A program made the position numbers and the translations under genes. From RGIG4034 sp045576455 (GTDB lineage Bacteria > Bacillota > Clostridia > Lachnospirales > Lachnospiraceae), in the NCBI GenBank assembly GCA_045576455.1, contig JAZNGM010000031.1, positions 58,326-122,325 of the forward strand: DNA of 64,000 bases. The letters are read 5' to 3'. Each line of letters starts with the position of its first letter. The first letter of the stretch is position 1. Below the pieces are notes generated by a model. The model was not told the DNA's origin, ran no database searches, and worked only from the letters and a program-made list of their open reading frames with translations. Of the stretch, positions 27,302 through 36,274 are shown piece after piece.

Positions 27302-28552
27302 ATGACAAGATACGATTTATCAAAAGCACAATATGCAAAATATGGCATAGATACAGATATTGCTATAGCGAAATTAAAAGAGGTTCCGGTATCTCTTCAT
27401 TGCTGGCAAGGAGATGATGTAACCGGTTTTGATCATGAGGGACCATTGACCGGTGGAATCCAGACTACAGGAAATTACCCCGGTAAAGCACGTACACCGG
27501 AAGAACTTATGGCAGATATGGACGTTGCATTGAGATTAATGCCGGGAAAAAAGAAACTAAACTTACATGCTTGTTATGCCATTTTTGAGGATGGTGATTT
27601 TGCAGATCGTGATGCCTTAGAGCCAAAGCACTTCAAAAAATGGGTAGAGTTTGCAAAAGAAAGAAACATGGGGATTGACTTTAATCCCACGTTTTTCTCG
27701 CATGATAAAGTAAAAGACGGATTTACACTTTCCAGTCCGGACAAAGATACGAGAGATTTTTGGATTCGACATGGTCAGGCATGTATTCGTATCTCAGAGT
27801 ATTTTGCAAACGAAACAGGCGTGCCATGTGTCATGAACATTTGGACCGGTGATGGCTGTAAGGATATCCCGGCTGACCGTATGGGTCCGCGTATGCGTTA
27901 TAAGAAAGCCATTGAAGAGATTTTATCGGTTCCGTTTGACAAGACAAAAGTAAAGCCATGTGTGGAATCCAAAGTGTTTGGAATCGGTGTAGAAGCATAC
28001 ACTGTCGGTAGTGCGGAGTTTTCTCTTAGTTTTGCAGCTTCTCATGAGGGGTGCCTGCCGCTAATGGATAATGGACATTATCATCCGACAGAAGTAGTTT
28101 CTGACAAGATTCCGGCATTGCTTTGTTTTTTCCCTGAAATCGCTCTTCATATTACCAGACCAATTCGTTGGGATAGTGACCACGTAGTTCTGTTTGATGA
28201 TGAAACTAGGGAAATGGCAAAAGAAATTGTTCGCTGTGACGGCTTAAACAGAACATATATGGCACTGGATTACTTTGATGCCAGCATAAATCGTATCAGT
28301 GCTTGGATTGTAGGATTTCGTAGTTGGCAGAAGGCACTTTTATATGCATTGCTTACTCCGAACGAGATGTTGCAGAAGCTTCAGGATGAAGGAAATCTGA
28401 CTCGTCTCATGGTAATGCAGGAAGAGATGAAGACACTTCCGTTCGGCGACATTTGGACAGAATACTGCAAAGAATGCGGTGTGGCAACTGATGAAAGTTG
28501 GTTAGATGATGTGCTGGCTTATGAGAAAGAAGTATTGAAAGTCAGACAATAG
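27302..28552 (+). CDS. rhaA: L-rhamnose isomerase
   Basis: Converts L-rhamnose to L-rhamnulose in a TIM-barrel metal-dependent active site. The 416-residue length is standard. Signature elements are HCWQGDDVTGFD, GGIQTTGNYPGKARTPEE, LHACYA, the metal-binding ESKVFGIG and HYHPTE segments, and the C-terminal hydrophobic loop (NRISAWIVGFRSWQKALL). AAAGGAGAAG lies before the ATG, 24 nt after rhaB. Confidence 0.97.
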   Translation: MTRYDLSKAQYAKYGIDTDIAIAKLKEVPVSLHCWQGDDVTGFDHEGPLTGGIQTTGNYPGKARTPEELMADMDVALRLMPGKKKLNLHACYAIFEDGDFADRDALEPKHFKKWVEFAKERNMGIDFNPTFFSHDKVKDGFTLSSPDKDTRDFWIRHGQACIRISEYFANETGVPCVMNIWTGDGCKDIPADRMGPRMRYKKAIEEILSVPFDKTKVKPCVESKVFGIGVEAYTVGSAEFSLSFAASHEGCLPLMDNGHYHPTEVVSDKIPALLCFFPEIALHITRPIRWDSDHVVLFDDETREMAKEIVRCDGLNRTYMALDYFDASINRISAWIVGFRSWQKALLYALLTPNEMLQKLQDEGNLTRLMVMQEEMKTLPFGDIWTEYCKECGVATDESWLDDVLAYEKEVLKVRQ

Positions 28553-28567
28553 GAGGTAAATATACAT

Positions 28568-29392
28568 ATGAGATTTTTGGATGCAGAATTTGTACAAGGA
28601 TTTATCCGCATGGCAAACGACGGATGGGAACAAGGCTGGCATGAAAGAAATGGTGGAAACCTTTCTTATAGGGTAAAAAAAGAAGAAGTAGAACAGATAA
28701 AGGAAAATTTTGATGCAAAGGAATGGAAACCGATTGGGATATCTGTACCAAAGCTGGCTGGAGAATACTTCCTTGTAACGGGAAGTGGGAAATTCTTCCG
28801 CAACGTGATTATTAAACCCGAAGACTCTATCTGTATGATTGAGTTGGATGAAAAGGGTGAGAAATACCGCATTGTTTGGGGTCTTGTGAATGGTGGCAGA
28901 CCAACCTCGGAGCTGCCGAGCCATCTGATGAATCACGAAGTTAAGATGCTGGCAACTGATGGTAAGCATCGTGTCATTTATCATGCACATACCGCAAATG
29001 TAATTGCGCTTACATTTGTACTTCCATTAAAAGATGAGATATTTACCAGAGAACTTTGGGAAATGGCTACCGAATGTCCGGTTGTATTTCCACAGGGAAT
29101 CGGCGTAGTTCCTTGGATGGTACCGGGGGGACGGGAGATAGCGGTAGCTACCAGTGAATTGATGAAGCAGTATGATGTTGCTATTTGGGCACACCATGGT
29201 ATGTTTGCTTCCGGCGAAGACTTTGACCTGACTTTTGGGCTCATGCACACAGTGGAAAAATCAGCAGAAATTCTTGTGAAAATGCTTTCCATGAGATCAG
29301 AAAAATTACAGACCATTACTACGCAGGGATTCAAGGATTTAGCAGCAGACTTCAAGGTAGAACTACCGGAGAAGTTTTTATACGAAAAATAA
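28568..29392 (+). CDS. rhaD: Rhamnulose-1-phosphate aldolase
   Basis: A class II zinc aldolase that splits L-rhamnulose-1-phosphate into dihydroxyacetone phosphate and L-lactaldehyde. The 274-residue protein has the family residues: the Glu of HERNGGNLSYR-type motif, the general base region, the zinc histidines in YHAHTANVIALT, and the late AHHGMFASGEDF motif with the third zinc His. AGGAGG precedes the ATG, 15 nt after rhaA. No lactaldehyde reductase or rhamnose mutarotase gene is in the window. Confidence 0.96.
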   Translation: MRFLDAEFVQGFIRMANDGWEQGWHERNGGNLSYRVKKEEVEQIKENFDAKEWKPIGISVPKLAGEYFLVTGSGKFFRNVIIKPEDSICMIELDEKGEKYRIVWGLVNGGRPTSELPSHLMNHEVKMLATDGKHRVIYHAHTANVIALTFVLPLKDEIFTRELWEMATECPVVFPQGIGVVPWMVPGGREIAVATSELMKQYDVAIWAHHGMFASGEDFDLTFGLMHTVEKSAEILVKMLSMRSEKLQTITTQGFKDLAADFKVELPEKFLYEK

Positions 29393-29482
29393 GAAAATCT
29401 ATTGGTAGAAATACCATACCTTTTTATAAAAATTATAATTCTTAAAAAAATAGAGTCTGATAAAGTAAAGGAGAATCGTAAC

Positions 29483-31687
29483 ATGAATGCGGTTACTGGA
29501 AAAAATGTAACTATAACGGAACGAATTGAGAAAGGAATCTATTCCGGGAAACCATGTGCTTTTTGGTTTTGGAATGAAGATGCAGTTAACATGGATGATG
29601 AACAGATTCGTGAAGTGATGAAAAGATGCGCTGATGAAATTGGATATGGTGGGTTTGCTATTATTCCGAATAGGACGAATGATTATCTCTCCGATGTGTA
29701 TTTTAGTAAATATCGTGTAGCAGTGAAAACAGCAGAAGAACTTGGAATGAATATTTGTATTTATGATGAGAATGGTTTCCCTAGTGGTGCGGCCAACGGA
29801 GCGTACGCAGAACGATATCCGGAACATACGGTGAAACGGTTAGATAAGTTAGAGTGGGATATAGAAGGCGGACATACGATAGATATGAACTTGGATATTC
29901 CGGGTGTTGTTATGGGTATTGTTTTGATGAATAATAATACAAAAGAGTGCTGCGACGTAACACACTGTTATTCTAATGGGAAGATATCTTTATTGCCTGA
30001 GGACGGCAGATGGAAGCTCATGGTATTTGTGTGTGTTAATGAAGGTAGCCCTATTGCAGATTATTTGTCGAAAGAGGCTGTTGATAAATTTATTGAGATG
30101 ACCCATGAAGCATATTATCGTGAATTTTCCGATTATTTTGGAAATGTAATAGATTCATTCTTTTATGATGAACCATCTATGTGGGGATTTGAAGGTGAAT
30201 GGATTCCCGGTGGACGAATTGTGACAGAGGGACGAATGTGGACACCGGAATTTAACACATTTTATGAAAAAAATTATGGTGAAAGTCCAATACTTAGTTA
30301 TCCGGCTCTTTGGTATGATATAGGTGAGTCTACAGAGGATGCCAGACGTAAATTATTTGAATGTAGGGCAGAAATGTTTAACAGACATTATATTCGTAAT
30401 ATGGCAGATTGGTGTGAAGAAAGAGGAGTACTGCTGACCGGTCATACATGGGAAGAAAATATACTAAATCCTACCGGTACAGTGGGTGATTTAATGAAGG
30501 TTTTTAAATATCAGCATATACCTGGCATCGATAGTATTTTTAATTATCAATTTGTGAAGAATACTTTGAAAGTTGTATCTTCGTCGGCATATAATTGGGA
30601 CAAGCAATTGGTTATGTGTGAAACATTTGGGGCAATGCCGGAGGATGAAAGATTGCGGCATGTCCTTTATAAAGAAACCATGGATTTATATGCAAAAGGG
30701 ATAAATTATATAGTCCCTCATGCAGTGTGGTATGGTGTTGTGGGTACTACGCCGGATCTTTCCTATCAGGGCCCGTATGCAGATGTTTTGCCTGATGTGA
30801 TGTCATATATTACTTGCTTAAATCAATGGTTACAAGGAGGTAGACATGTAGCTGATATTGCGGTGCTATATCCTATTGAGGACATGCAATCAAAGTTTTG
30901 TTTTACACAACCGAATGACGAATGTTTACCACCATACAGTAATTATATTGAGATAGGAGAAAAGTTATCTTGTGATTATCGACTTGATTTCACTTATTTG
31001 CATCCGGAAGTATTAAAAGAAAAATGTCATGTGAATAGTATCGGCAGAACACTTTGTTTGGATAATAAATGTAATTATGAGGAATATAAAGTGTTGATTT
31101 TTCCGGCTATGGAAATGGTATCAATCGAGAGTATAAAGAAAGCGGAAGAGTTTTATCAACATGGAGGCGCTGTAATTTTCTGCGAAAAACTTCCCAATAA
31201 GACTGTACATCCGACGGATAAACAAGAAATGATAAATATTTTGGCGCATTTGTTTGAAAACGAGAAGTTTGATGAGGAGTCGATATATGTAAAGAGTAAT
31301 TCAAATGGTGGCCACGTAGGATTTATACCGGCAAACCAAATAGAATGTATAGGTGAACTGCTAAAAAAGATTTGCCCTAATTTTGACGTGGAAATAAAGG
31401 AATGCGGTTCACTGGAAGATGGCACGTTGACATATATTCATAAGGTTCGAAGTGGAAAACATATCTATTTCTTTGCGAATTCGAGTGTTAATGAAATTCA
31501 TACTACAGTAAGAGTACGTGGTAGAAGCGATTTAGAATGTGTCAATCCACATTCCGGAGAAGTGAATAGAGTGTCAACTGTTTATAGAATATATAATGGT
31601 GTGGAATATACTGAGTTTAATCTTAATTTGCAACCTGAAAGTAGTATGTTTTATGTGACGGTTCCAGTAAAGAGAGAGAAGAAATAA
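29483..31687 (+). CDS. GH106-like putative alpha-L-rhamnosidase (copy 1), cytoplasmic
   Basis: A 734-residue protein resembling the GH106/PF17132 enzymes. The N-terminal TIM-barrel pattern (CAFWFWNEDAVNMDD, YGGFAIIPN, YDENGFPSGAANG), the FFYDEPSMWGFEG element, HTWEEN (Glu324-Glu325) and CETFGAMPEDER (Glu380) are candidate catalytic positions. Canonical GH106 enzymes are longer and often secreted; here there is no signal peptide. ATG 29483 has AAAGGAG upstream; the frame from 29402 would overlap the spacer after rhaD. It directly follows rhaD by about 90 nt, so it is likely in the rhamnose operon and releases rhamnose from imported oligosaccharides. A paralogue lies at 46621-48807. Confidence 0.75.
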   Translation: MNAVTGKNVTITERIEKGIYSGKPCAFWFWNEDAVNMDDEQIREVMKRCADEIGYGGFAIIPNRTNDYLSDVYFSKYRVAVKTAEELGMNICIYDENGFPSGAANGAYAERYPEHTVKRLDKLEWDIEGGHTIDMNLDIPGVVMGIVLMNNNTKECCDVTHCYSNGKISLLPEDGRWKLMVFVCVNEGSPIADYLSKEAVDKFIEMTHEAYYREFSDYFGNVIDSFFYDEPSMWGFEGEWIPGGRIVTEGRMWTPEFNTFYEKNYGESPILSYPALWYDIGESTEDARRKLFECRAEMFNRHYIRNMADWCEERGVLLTGHTWEENILNPTGTVGDLMKVFKYQHIPGIDSIFNYQFVKNTLKVVSSSAYNWDKQLVMCETFGAMPEDERLRHVLYKETMDLYAKGINYIVPHAVWYGVVGTTPDLSYQGPYADVLPDVMSYITCLNQWLQGGRHVADIAVLYPIEDMQSKFCFTQPNDECLPPYSNYIEIGEKLSCDYRLDFTYLHPEVLKEKCHVNSIGRTLCLDNKCNYEEYKVLIFPAMEMVSIESIKKAEEFYQHGGAVIFCEKLPNKTVHPTDKQEMINILAHLFENEKFDEESIYVKSNSNGGHVGFIPANQIECIGELLKKICPNFDVEIKECGSLEDGTLTYIHKVRSGKHIYFFANSSVNEIHTTVRVRGRSDLECVNPHSGEVNRVSTVYRIYNGVEYTEFNLNLQPESSMFYVTVPVKREKK

Positions 31688-31711
31688 TGTAGTGTTGTTA
31701 TGATGCTATAT

Positions 31712-31761
31712 AACACCCCTTTTGTCAGATATAATTATATCTGACGAAAGAGGTGTTTTTT
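31712..31761 (+). terminator. Terminator with an unusually long, almost loop-less stem
   Basis: A 23-nt arm (31712-31734) pairs with an adjacent 23-nt arm (31735-31757) with only two non-Watson-Crick (G-T-type) positions, followed by five or so T. The stem is about twice a normal terminator stem and has no spacer between arms. Confidence 0.85.
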
Positions 31762-31762
31762 C

Positions 31763-31792
31763 TTGGGAACACAGCATGCTTTGTGATATAAT
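31763..31792 (+). promoter_or_regulatory. Putative promoter
   Basis: TTGGGA (31763-31768), an 18-bp spacer and TATAAT (31787-31792), immediately after the long terminator and about 65 bp before the next gene. Confidence 0.5.
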
Positions 31793-31857
31793 AAAAAAAG
31801 TGTGTGGTTTAAAGAGACAATGCTTAGAGAGTATAAGCTATACAAGGAGAAAAATAT

Positions 31858-32136
31858 ATGAAACCCAGAACGGAACTTAGCATGCAACTTTATAATATGC
31901 TTAAAGAACGAGGTTATCATGAAGGATTATGTGATCTGATTTCGAAGAATTGTAACACGGACTATACAGCAGCACGAATGATTGGATACCTCTCGCATTA
32001 TTCCTCTTTGCCGGAGGGAGAGGTCGTAGATGAGATGCTGGCAATCTTAAGTGACCGGAATGCACTTATACGGAAAAAGGAAATGGAACATGCACAGGCT
32101 ACAATTAATGAGCTATATGAGCATGGTTTACAATGA
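31858..32136 (+). CDS. Small conserved-looking hypothetical protein
   Basis: A 92-residue mostly helical protein with no signal peptide or membrane segment. It has Cys residues at about 25 and 32 and an acidic-basic helix at the C-terminus (RKKEMEHAQATINELYE). I do not recognise a family. AGGAG precedes the ATG and a promoter-like sequence lies upstream. It precedes a methyltransferase gene by 37 nt and could be cotranscribed with it. Confidence 0.55.
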   Translation: MKPRTELSMQLYNMLKERGYHEGLCDLISKNCNTDYTAARMIGYLSHYSSLPEGEVVDEMLAILSDRNALIRKKEMEHAQATINELYEHGLQ

Positions 32137-32172
32137 AAATACGGTTTTTAATGAATTTTACGGAGGTGTATT

Positions 32173-32970
32173 ATGCCGGTAATTAAAGGGTTGGAATGGA
32201 CATTTGATACGGTTGCAGGTAAGTATGAAAAATTGCGTCCCGGGTATACAGAAGAACTATATAAAATGATTTTTGATTATATTACTATAAATGATTCCTC
32301 CAACGTTGTTGAGGTTGGGATTGGAGGAGGACAAGCAAGTTTACCCATTTTGCAAACAGGATGTACCTTGACAGCTATAGAATATGGTGAAAATTTTTCA
32401 AAATTGTGCGAGGAAAAGTTTAAGGAATTTAAAAAATTTTCTGTTATAACAGAGAAATTTGAGAATGTTTCATTTCCTGATTCCGCATATGATTTGGTTT
32501 ATTCCGCATCAGCATTTCACTGGGTGCCGGAAGATATAGGGTATTCAAAGGTTTATAACATGTTGAAAAGCGGAGGCGTGTTTGCACGGTTTGCAAATCA
32601 TCCTTATCGGGACAAGCGCAATGTTGAGCTTTCGGATGAAATTGATAAAATATATGCCAAGTATTACTACGGTTACTACAAAAAAGATATTAAGTCCATA
32701 AAAGAATATAGCGAAGAGCAGGCAATACAGAGGGCGCAGATAGCAGAAAAATATGGTTTTACTGATATAAAATATGCCTTGTTTTACAGGACAAGAACTT
32801 TCTTAGCTAAAGAATATATTGAATTGCTGGGAACATATTCGGACCATATTGCGATTGAAGAAAACGTTAGAATGGAATTCTTTGCAAAAATAGAAGAGGC
32901 AATAAATCAATATGGCGGTTCGTTTACGTTATATGATACGATTGATTTACAACTGGCAAGGAAGCCATAA
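32173..32970 (+). CDS. Class I SAM-dependent methyltransferase
   Basis: A 265-residue methyltransferase of the type 11/25 group. Motif I is VVEVGIGGGQASLPIL, the ribose-binding Glu is in TAIEYG, and a further motif is YDLVYSASAFHWV, which resembles the trans-aconitate or ubiquinone-type family FHWxPE element. The substrate is unknown. ACGGAGG lies before the ATG. It is the middle of three small genes (hypothetical, methyltransferase, Nudix) between the rhamnose block and the GH29 gene. Confidence 0.83.
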   Translation: MPVIKGLEWTFDTVAGKYEKLRPGYTEELYKMIFDYITINDSSNVVEVGIGGGQASLPILQTGCTLTAIEYGENFSKLCEEKFKEFKKFSVITEKFENVSFPDSAYDLVYSASAFHWVPEDIGYSKVYNMLKSGGVFARFANHPYRDKRNVELSDEIDKIYAKYYYGYYKKDIKSIKEYSEEQAIQRAQIAEKYGFTDIKYALFYRTRTFLAKEYIELLGTYSDHIAIEENVRMEFFAKIEEAINQYGGSFTLYDTIDLQLARKP

Positions 32971-33002
32971 AATCTAAAGTTGGTGAAATAGGGGAGGTAT
33001 TT

Positions 33003-33482
33003 ATGGAAGAAAAGGAATATAATTATGTCCATAGGCGTAATCGAAGTGTGGCAATTGTTGTCCGTGACGGAAAGATATTGATGGAAAGGGTTTGCTATTT
33101 CGGACGGGAGTTTTTTACTGTGCCGGGTGGCGGTATTGAAGATGGCGAAACGCCGGAGCAGGCAGCATTACGTGAACTGAAAGAGGAATGTGGTCTGGAC
33201 GGAAAGATTGTGAGGCCGTTGGCTGTGCAATATAAAGCAGAAGGGAATGCAGAATATTCCTTTGAAGTGGCTGTGTCTGAGGAACAGGAACCAATTACAG
33301 GTTATGACCCGGAAGAAACAGGGGAAGCTCCACCTTTAAAGGAGGTTCTTTGGATGAGCTTGGATGAAATAAGTGAAAAAGACAGGGCATTTTTATGGTC
33401 TTACGGTTTGATTTCTGTGGATGCATTTTTTGAAGTGATTAAGTCCTGGGGAAATGAGATTAGTTACCCAAGTGTGAAATGA
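33003..33482 (+). CDS. Nudix hydrolase
   Basis: A 159-residue Nudix protein with an intact box: GGGIEDGETPEQAALRELKE followed by ECGL, including the REUxEExG metal-binding glutamates. Nudix enzymes hydrolyse nucleoside diphosphates linked to another moiety; the substrate is not deducible. GGGGAGG lies before the ATG. It is followed 13 nt later by the GH29 gene, so the two may be cotranscribed. Confidence 0.88.
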   Translation: MEEKEYNYVHRRNRSVAIVVRDGKILMERVCYFGREFFTVPGGGIEDGETPEQAALRELKEECGLDGKIVRPLAVQYKAEGNAEYSFEVAVSEEQEPITGYDPEETGEAPPLKEVLWMSLDEISEKDRAFLWSYGLISVDAFFEVIKSWGNEISYPSVK

Positions 33483-33495
33483 TGAAGAGGTGCTT

Positions 33496-34971
33496 ATGTA
33501 TAACAAAGAGGAATATTTAAAGAAAATTGATGATTGTATTACAAACGGGGTATATAAAGATGATTGGGATTCTTTGTCAAAGCACGAGGTGCCGAAGTGG
33601 TTTCGGGATGGCAAGTTCGGCATTTTTATACACTGGGGAATTTACAGTGTACCTGCATTTGCCAATGAATGGTATTCCAGAAATATGTACATACAAGGAA
33701 GTCCTGAATTTGAGCATCACAGAAAGACTTACGGTGATCATAAGAACTTTGGGTATAAGGATTTTATACCTATGTTTAAAGCAGAAAAATTTGATGCAAA
33801 GGAATGGGTGTCTTTGTTCCGGAAAGCAGGTGCAAAGTATATGGTTCCTGTAGCAGAACATCATGACGGTTTCCAGATGTATAAAAGCGATATATCCCGG
33901 TGGAATGCCTATGAAATGGGGCCGAAGAGAGATGTCCTGGGAGAACTGACCGAGGCTGCTGCCGATATGGGAATTGTTTCCGGAGCTTCTACACACCGTA
34001 TTGAGCATTGGTTCTTTATGGGACACGGCAGAGAGTTTGACAGTGATATTACTGATGAGGAGAAGGAAGGGGACTTTTACTGGCCGGCTATGCCGGATGC
34101 TGATTTGCAAGATCTGTTCAGCGAACCTACGCCTTCAAAAGAATTCCTGGATGACTGGATGATTCGAACCTGTGAACTCATTGACCGTTTTCATATCAAA
34201 CAGTTATATTTTGACTGGTGGATTCAGCACAGCAGTGCTAAACCATATCTGAAAAAAATTGCGGCATATTATTACAATCGGGCACTTGAATGGGGTGAGG
34301 AGGTAATGATTGCCTACAAGCATGAAGCTTTTATGTTCGGATGTGCAACCGTTGATATTGAGAGAGGACAGTTTGCTCAGATAAAGCATTTTCCATGGCA
34401 AACGGATACGGCTATTGCTAAGAATTCGTGGTGTTATACAGAGAATAATGATTTTAAAGAAGCTAAGAATATCATTTGTGATTTGGTGGATATCGTCAGC
34501 AAGAATGGCTGCCTACTCCTGAACGTTGGACCTAAAGCAGATGGAACCATTACAGAAGAAGATACCAAGGTTCTTGAGGAAATAGGAGAATGGTTATCTG
34601 TAAATGGTGAAAGTATCTATGAGACAAGACCTTGGCGTATTGCAGAAGAAGGACCTACCGAAATTGAGGAAGGACAATTTACAGACGCGAAGGACAAAGT
34701 ATTTACTGCGGAAGATTTCCGCTTTACGGTAAAAGGAGAGAATCTTTATGCAACCTGTTTGCATTATCCCGAAAACGGCAGCGTTACAATAAAGGCATTA
34801 GGTAAGCAAGATGCTTCCAGATTACCCAAATTCCATGGCATAATAGATGATGTCAGCGTACTTGGATTTGAGGAAAAACCGATGTGGAACCGTTCAGAAG
34901 CCGGTCTTGTCATCGCCACAAATACCGTTAAGTCCGACAAACCGGTGGTGTTCAAAATTAAACTTAGATAA
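33496..34971 (+). CDS. GH29 alpha-L-fucosidase, cytoplasmic
   Basis: A 491-residue GH29 enzyme. Signature features are WFRDGKFGIFIHWGIYSVPAF, EHHDGFQMY, and the retaining nucleophile Asp240 in LYFDWW. The C-terminal part is a beta-sandwich. The GH29-B acid/base cannot be fixed from sequence alone. No signal peptide, so it should act on imported fucosylated oligosaccharides. ATG 33496 (GAGG 5 nt upstream) is preferred over GTG 33490. No fucose isomerase, kinase or aldolase is in the window, though RhaA and RhaB enzymes can be promiscuous. Confidence 0.93.
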   Translation: MYNKEEYLKKIDDCITNGVYKDDWDSLSKHEVPKWFRDGKFGIFIHWGIYSVPAFANEWYSRNMYIQGSPEFEHHRKTYGDHKNFGYKDFIPMFKAEKFDAKEWVSLFRKAGAKYMVPVAEHHDGFQMYKSDISRWNAYEMGPKRDVLGELTEAAADMGIVSGASTHRIEHWFFMGHGREFDSDITDEEKEGDFYWPAMPDADLQDLFSEPTPSKEFLDDWMIRTCELIDRFHIKQLYFDWWIQHSSAKPYLKKIAAYYYNRALEWGEEVMIAYKHEAFMFGCATVDIERGQFAQIKHFPWQTDTAIAKNSWCYTENNDFKEAKNIICDLVDIVSKNGCLLLNVGPKADGTITEEDTKVLEEIGEWLSVNGESIYETRPWRIAEEGPTEIEEGQFTDAKDKVFTAEDFRFTVKGENLYATCLHYPENGSVTIKALGKQDASRLPKFHGIIDDVSVLGFEEKPMWNRSEAGLVIATNTVKSDKPVVFKIKLR

Positions 34972-34984
34972 GGATCATATTAAA

Positions 34985-35353
34985 ATGTTAAATATTTTAT
35001 CTGTAGGATTAGGCGGATTTATAGGAGCTGTATGCAGGTATCTGATTGGTTTGATACCAATAAATGAAACTACAAGTTTTCCAATAAAAACATTTGTCAT
35101 CAATGTAATAGGATGTATTATAATTGGAGCTATTGCAGTTACTGCAGCAAAAAATTCCTCGCTGAATTCTCATATGTTATTGTTTATAAAAGTTGGTTTA
35201 TGTGGTGGTTTTACTACATTTTCTACTTTTGCTTTAGAAACAGCAGATTTAATGAAAAATGGAAATTTTATGCTTGCATTTACATATGTTTTGGGAAGCG
35301 TATTAGTTGGCATAGGTGTAATATTTGCTGTAGAGTATTTCACCATGAAATAA
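34985..35353 (+). CDS. crcB: Fluoride channel Fluc/CrcB
   Basis: A 122-residue four-helix membrane protein that exports fluoride as a dual-topology dimer. Diagnostic elements are GGFIGAVCRYLIG, NVIGCIIIG, and GGFTTFSTF with the Phe and Thr lining residues. ATG 34985 is the correct start; the frame from 34847 overlaps the GH29 gene. The stop of GH29 is only 13 nt upstream, so it appears to be in the same transcript. A single gene, not a tandem pair, so a homodimer is expected. No fluoride riboswitch fits in the short upstream gap. Confidence 0.92.
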   Translation: MLNILSVGLGGFIGAVCRYLIGLIPINETTSFPIKTFVINVIGCIIIGAIAVTAAKNSSLNSHMLLFIKVGLCGGFTTFSTFALETADLMKNGNFMLAFTYVLGSVLVGIGVIFAVEYFTMK

Positions 35354-35385
35354 ACTTGCCTTTTAAGACCGAAGATTTATAACTG

Positions 35386-35424
35386 ATATCCTCTTTTAAC
35401 GGAAAGGTTTTAAGAGGATATTTT
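35386..35424 (+). terminator. Rho-independent terminator after crcB
   Basis: ATATCCTCTT (35386-35395) pairs with AAGAGGATAT (35412-35421), followed by T-rich sequence. It ends the transcript containing crcB. Confidence 0.8.
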
Positions 35425-35463
35425 AAATGTATTTTAATATAAGATTACAGAGGAGGTGATGGC

Positions 35464-36204
35464 ATGTATAAGGTCGGAGAACTGTCGAAGGTTACCGGCG
35501 TGAAAGAAGGTACTATACGCTTTTATGAAAAGTGTGGTTTTTTAGAAAAAATAGAACGGTTACCGAACGGATATCGGATTTATACAGAACGCCATCTGTA
35601 TCAGGTAAAAATTTGTCGTCTTGTATTCGGTGGGTTTGTAAATCGGAGATTGCGGAAAGCCAGTGTGCGGTTGATTGCAACGGCAAAAGAGTGGGATTTA
35701 AATGCGTATGAGATAGCGGCATCCGAATACAGAAAAGCAATACAGGAGGATATAGAGCGAACCCGGAGAGTAATTGAGATTGCTGTAGATACAACAAGTC
35801 TTCGTGAAAACACTGAGATGCAAGAAGTATCCGATATACAATATACCAAAAAGCAGGCGGCTGAGTTAGTAGGTACAACACAAGAAGCTATTAGGAATTG
35901 GGAACGTAATGGATTGATTCCCAAAGCGGCACCGTATCAAAAAAGATATTATTCTCAGGCGATTGTAAATCGTATGCATGTAATCCAATTGCTTTTAGAT
36001 AGTGGATTTGGTATTATGCCAATCTTCCGGTTCCTTCAGAAAATGGACTCCGGTAACTATACGGATGCAAAAAAGTTGTTAATAAATCCGGAAGAAGGAG
36101 AAGATTTACAAAGTAAAGCAGATTATTATTTGCAGGCACTGCTTGCATTACAGCAAAAAGCAGACACCTTATATTGTCTGCTTGAGGAAATGAAAAAAAT
36201 ATAA
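35464..36204 (+). CDS. MerR-family regulator with two HTH domains in tandem
   Basis: A 246-residue regulator. Residues about 1-70 (YKVGELSKVTGVKEGTIRFYEK, then GYRIYTERHL) form a MerR winged helix; a helical linker follows; residues about 125-185 (YTKKQAAELVGTTQEAIRNWER, then KRYYSQAIVNRM) form a second MerR-like winged helix. Ordinary MerR proteins have one HTH plus a coiled-coil dimerisation helix. AGAGGAGGTGATG provides the ribosome site. It lies just upstream of an esterase gene whose promoter has a long spacer, as MerR targets do, so that promoter is the likely target. No effector domain is visible. Confidence 0.85.
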   Translation: MYKVGELSKVTGVKEGTIRFYEKCGFLEKIERLPNGYRIYTERHLYQVKICRLVFGGFVNRRLRKASVRLIATAKEWDLNAYEIAASEYRKAIQEDIERTRRVIEIAVDTTSLRENTEMQEVSDIQYTKKQAAELVGTTQEAIRNWERNGLIPKAAPYQKRYYSQAIVNRMHVIQLLLDSGFGIMPIFRFLQKMDSGNYTDAKKLLINPEEGEDLQSKADYYLQALLALQQKADTLYCLLEEMKKI

Positions 36205-36213
36205 ACCTTGCAT

Positions 36214-36268
36214 TTGTACACCACCTTTTGAACATGGGATATAATGTCCTAAAAATTTGAAAGGTGGT
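36214..36268 (+). promoter_or_regulatory. Promoter with long spacer and flanking dyad
   Basis: TTGTAC (36214-36219) and TATAAT (36240-36245) are separated by 20 bp, longer than the usual 17 and reminiscent of MerR-activated promoters (typically 19-20). ACCACCTTT (36220-36228) is the exact reverse complement of AAAGGTGGT (36260-36268), the latter containing the ribosome site of the esterase gene. It is probably controlled by the adjacent double-HTH MerR protein. Confidence 0.5.
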
Positions 36269-36274
36269 TTTTGA

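Noticed and set aside
34972..34984. Fluoride riboswitch before crcB
   Set aside because: Only 13 nt separate the GH29 stop from the crcB start.
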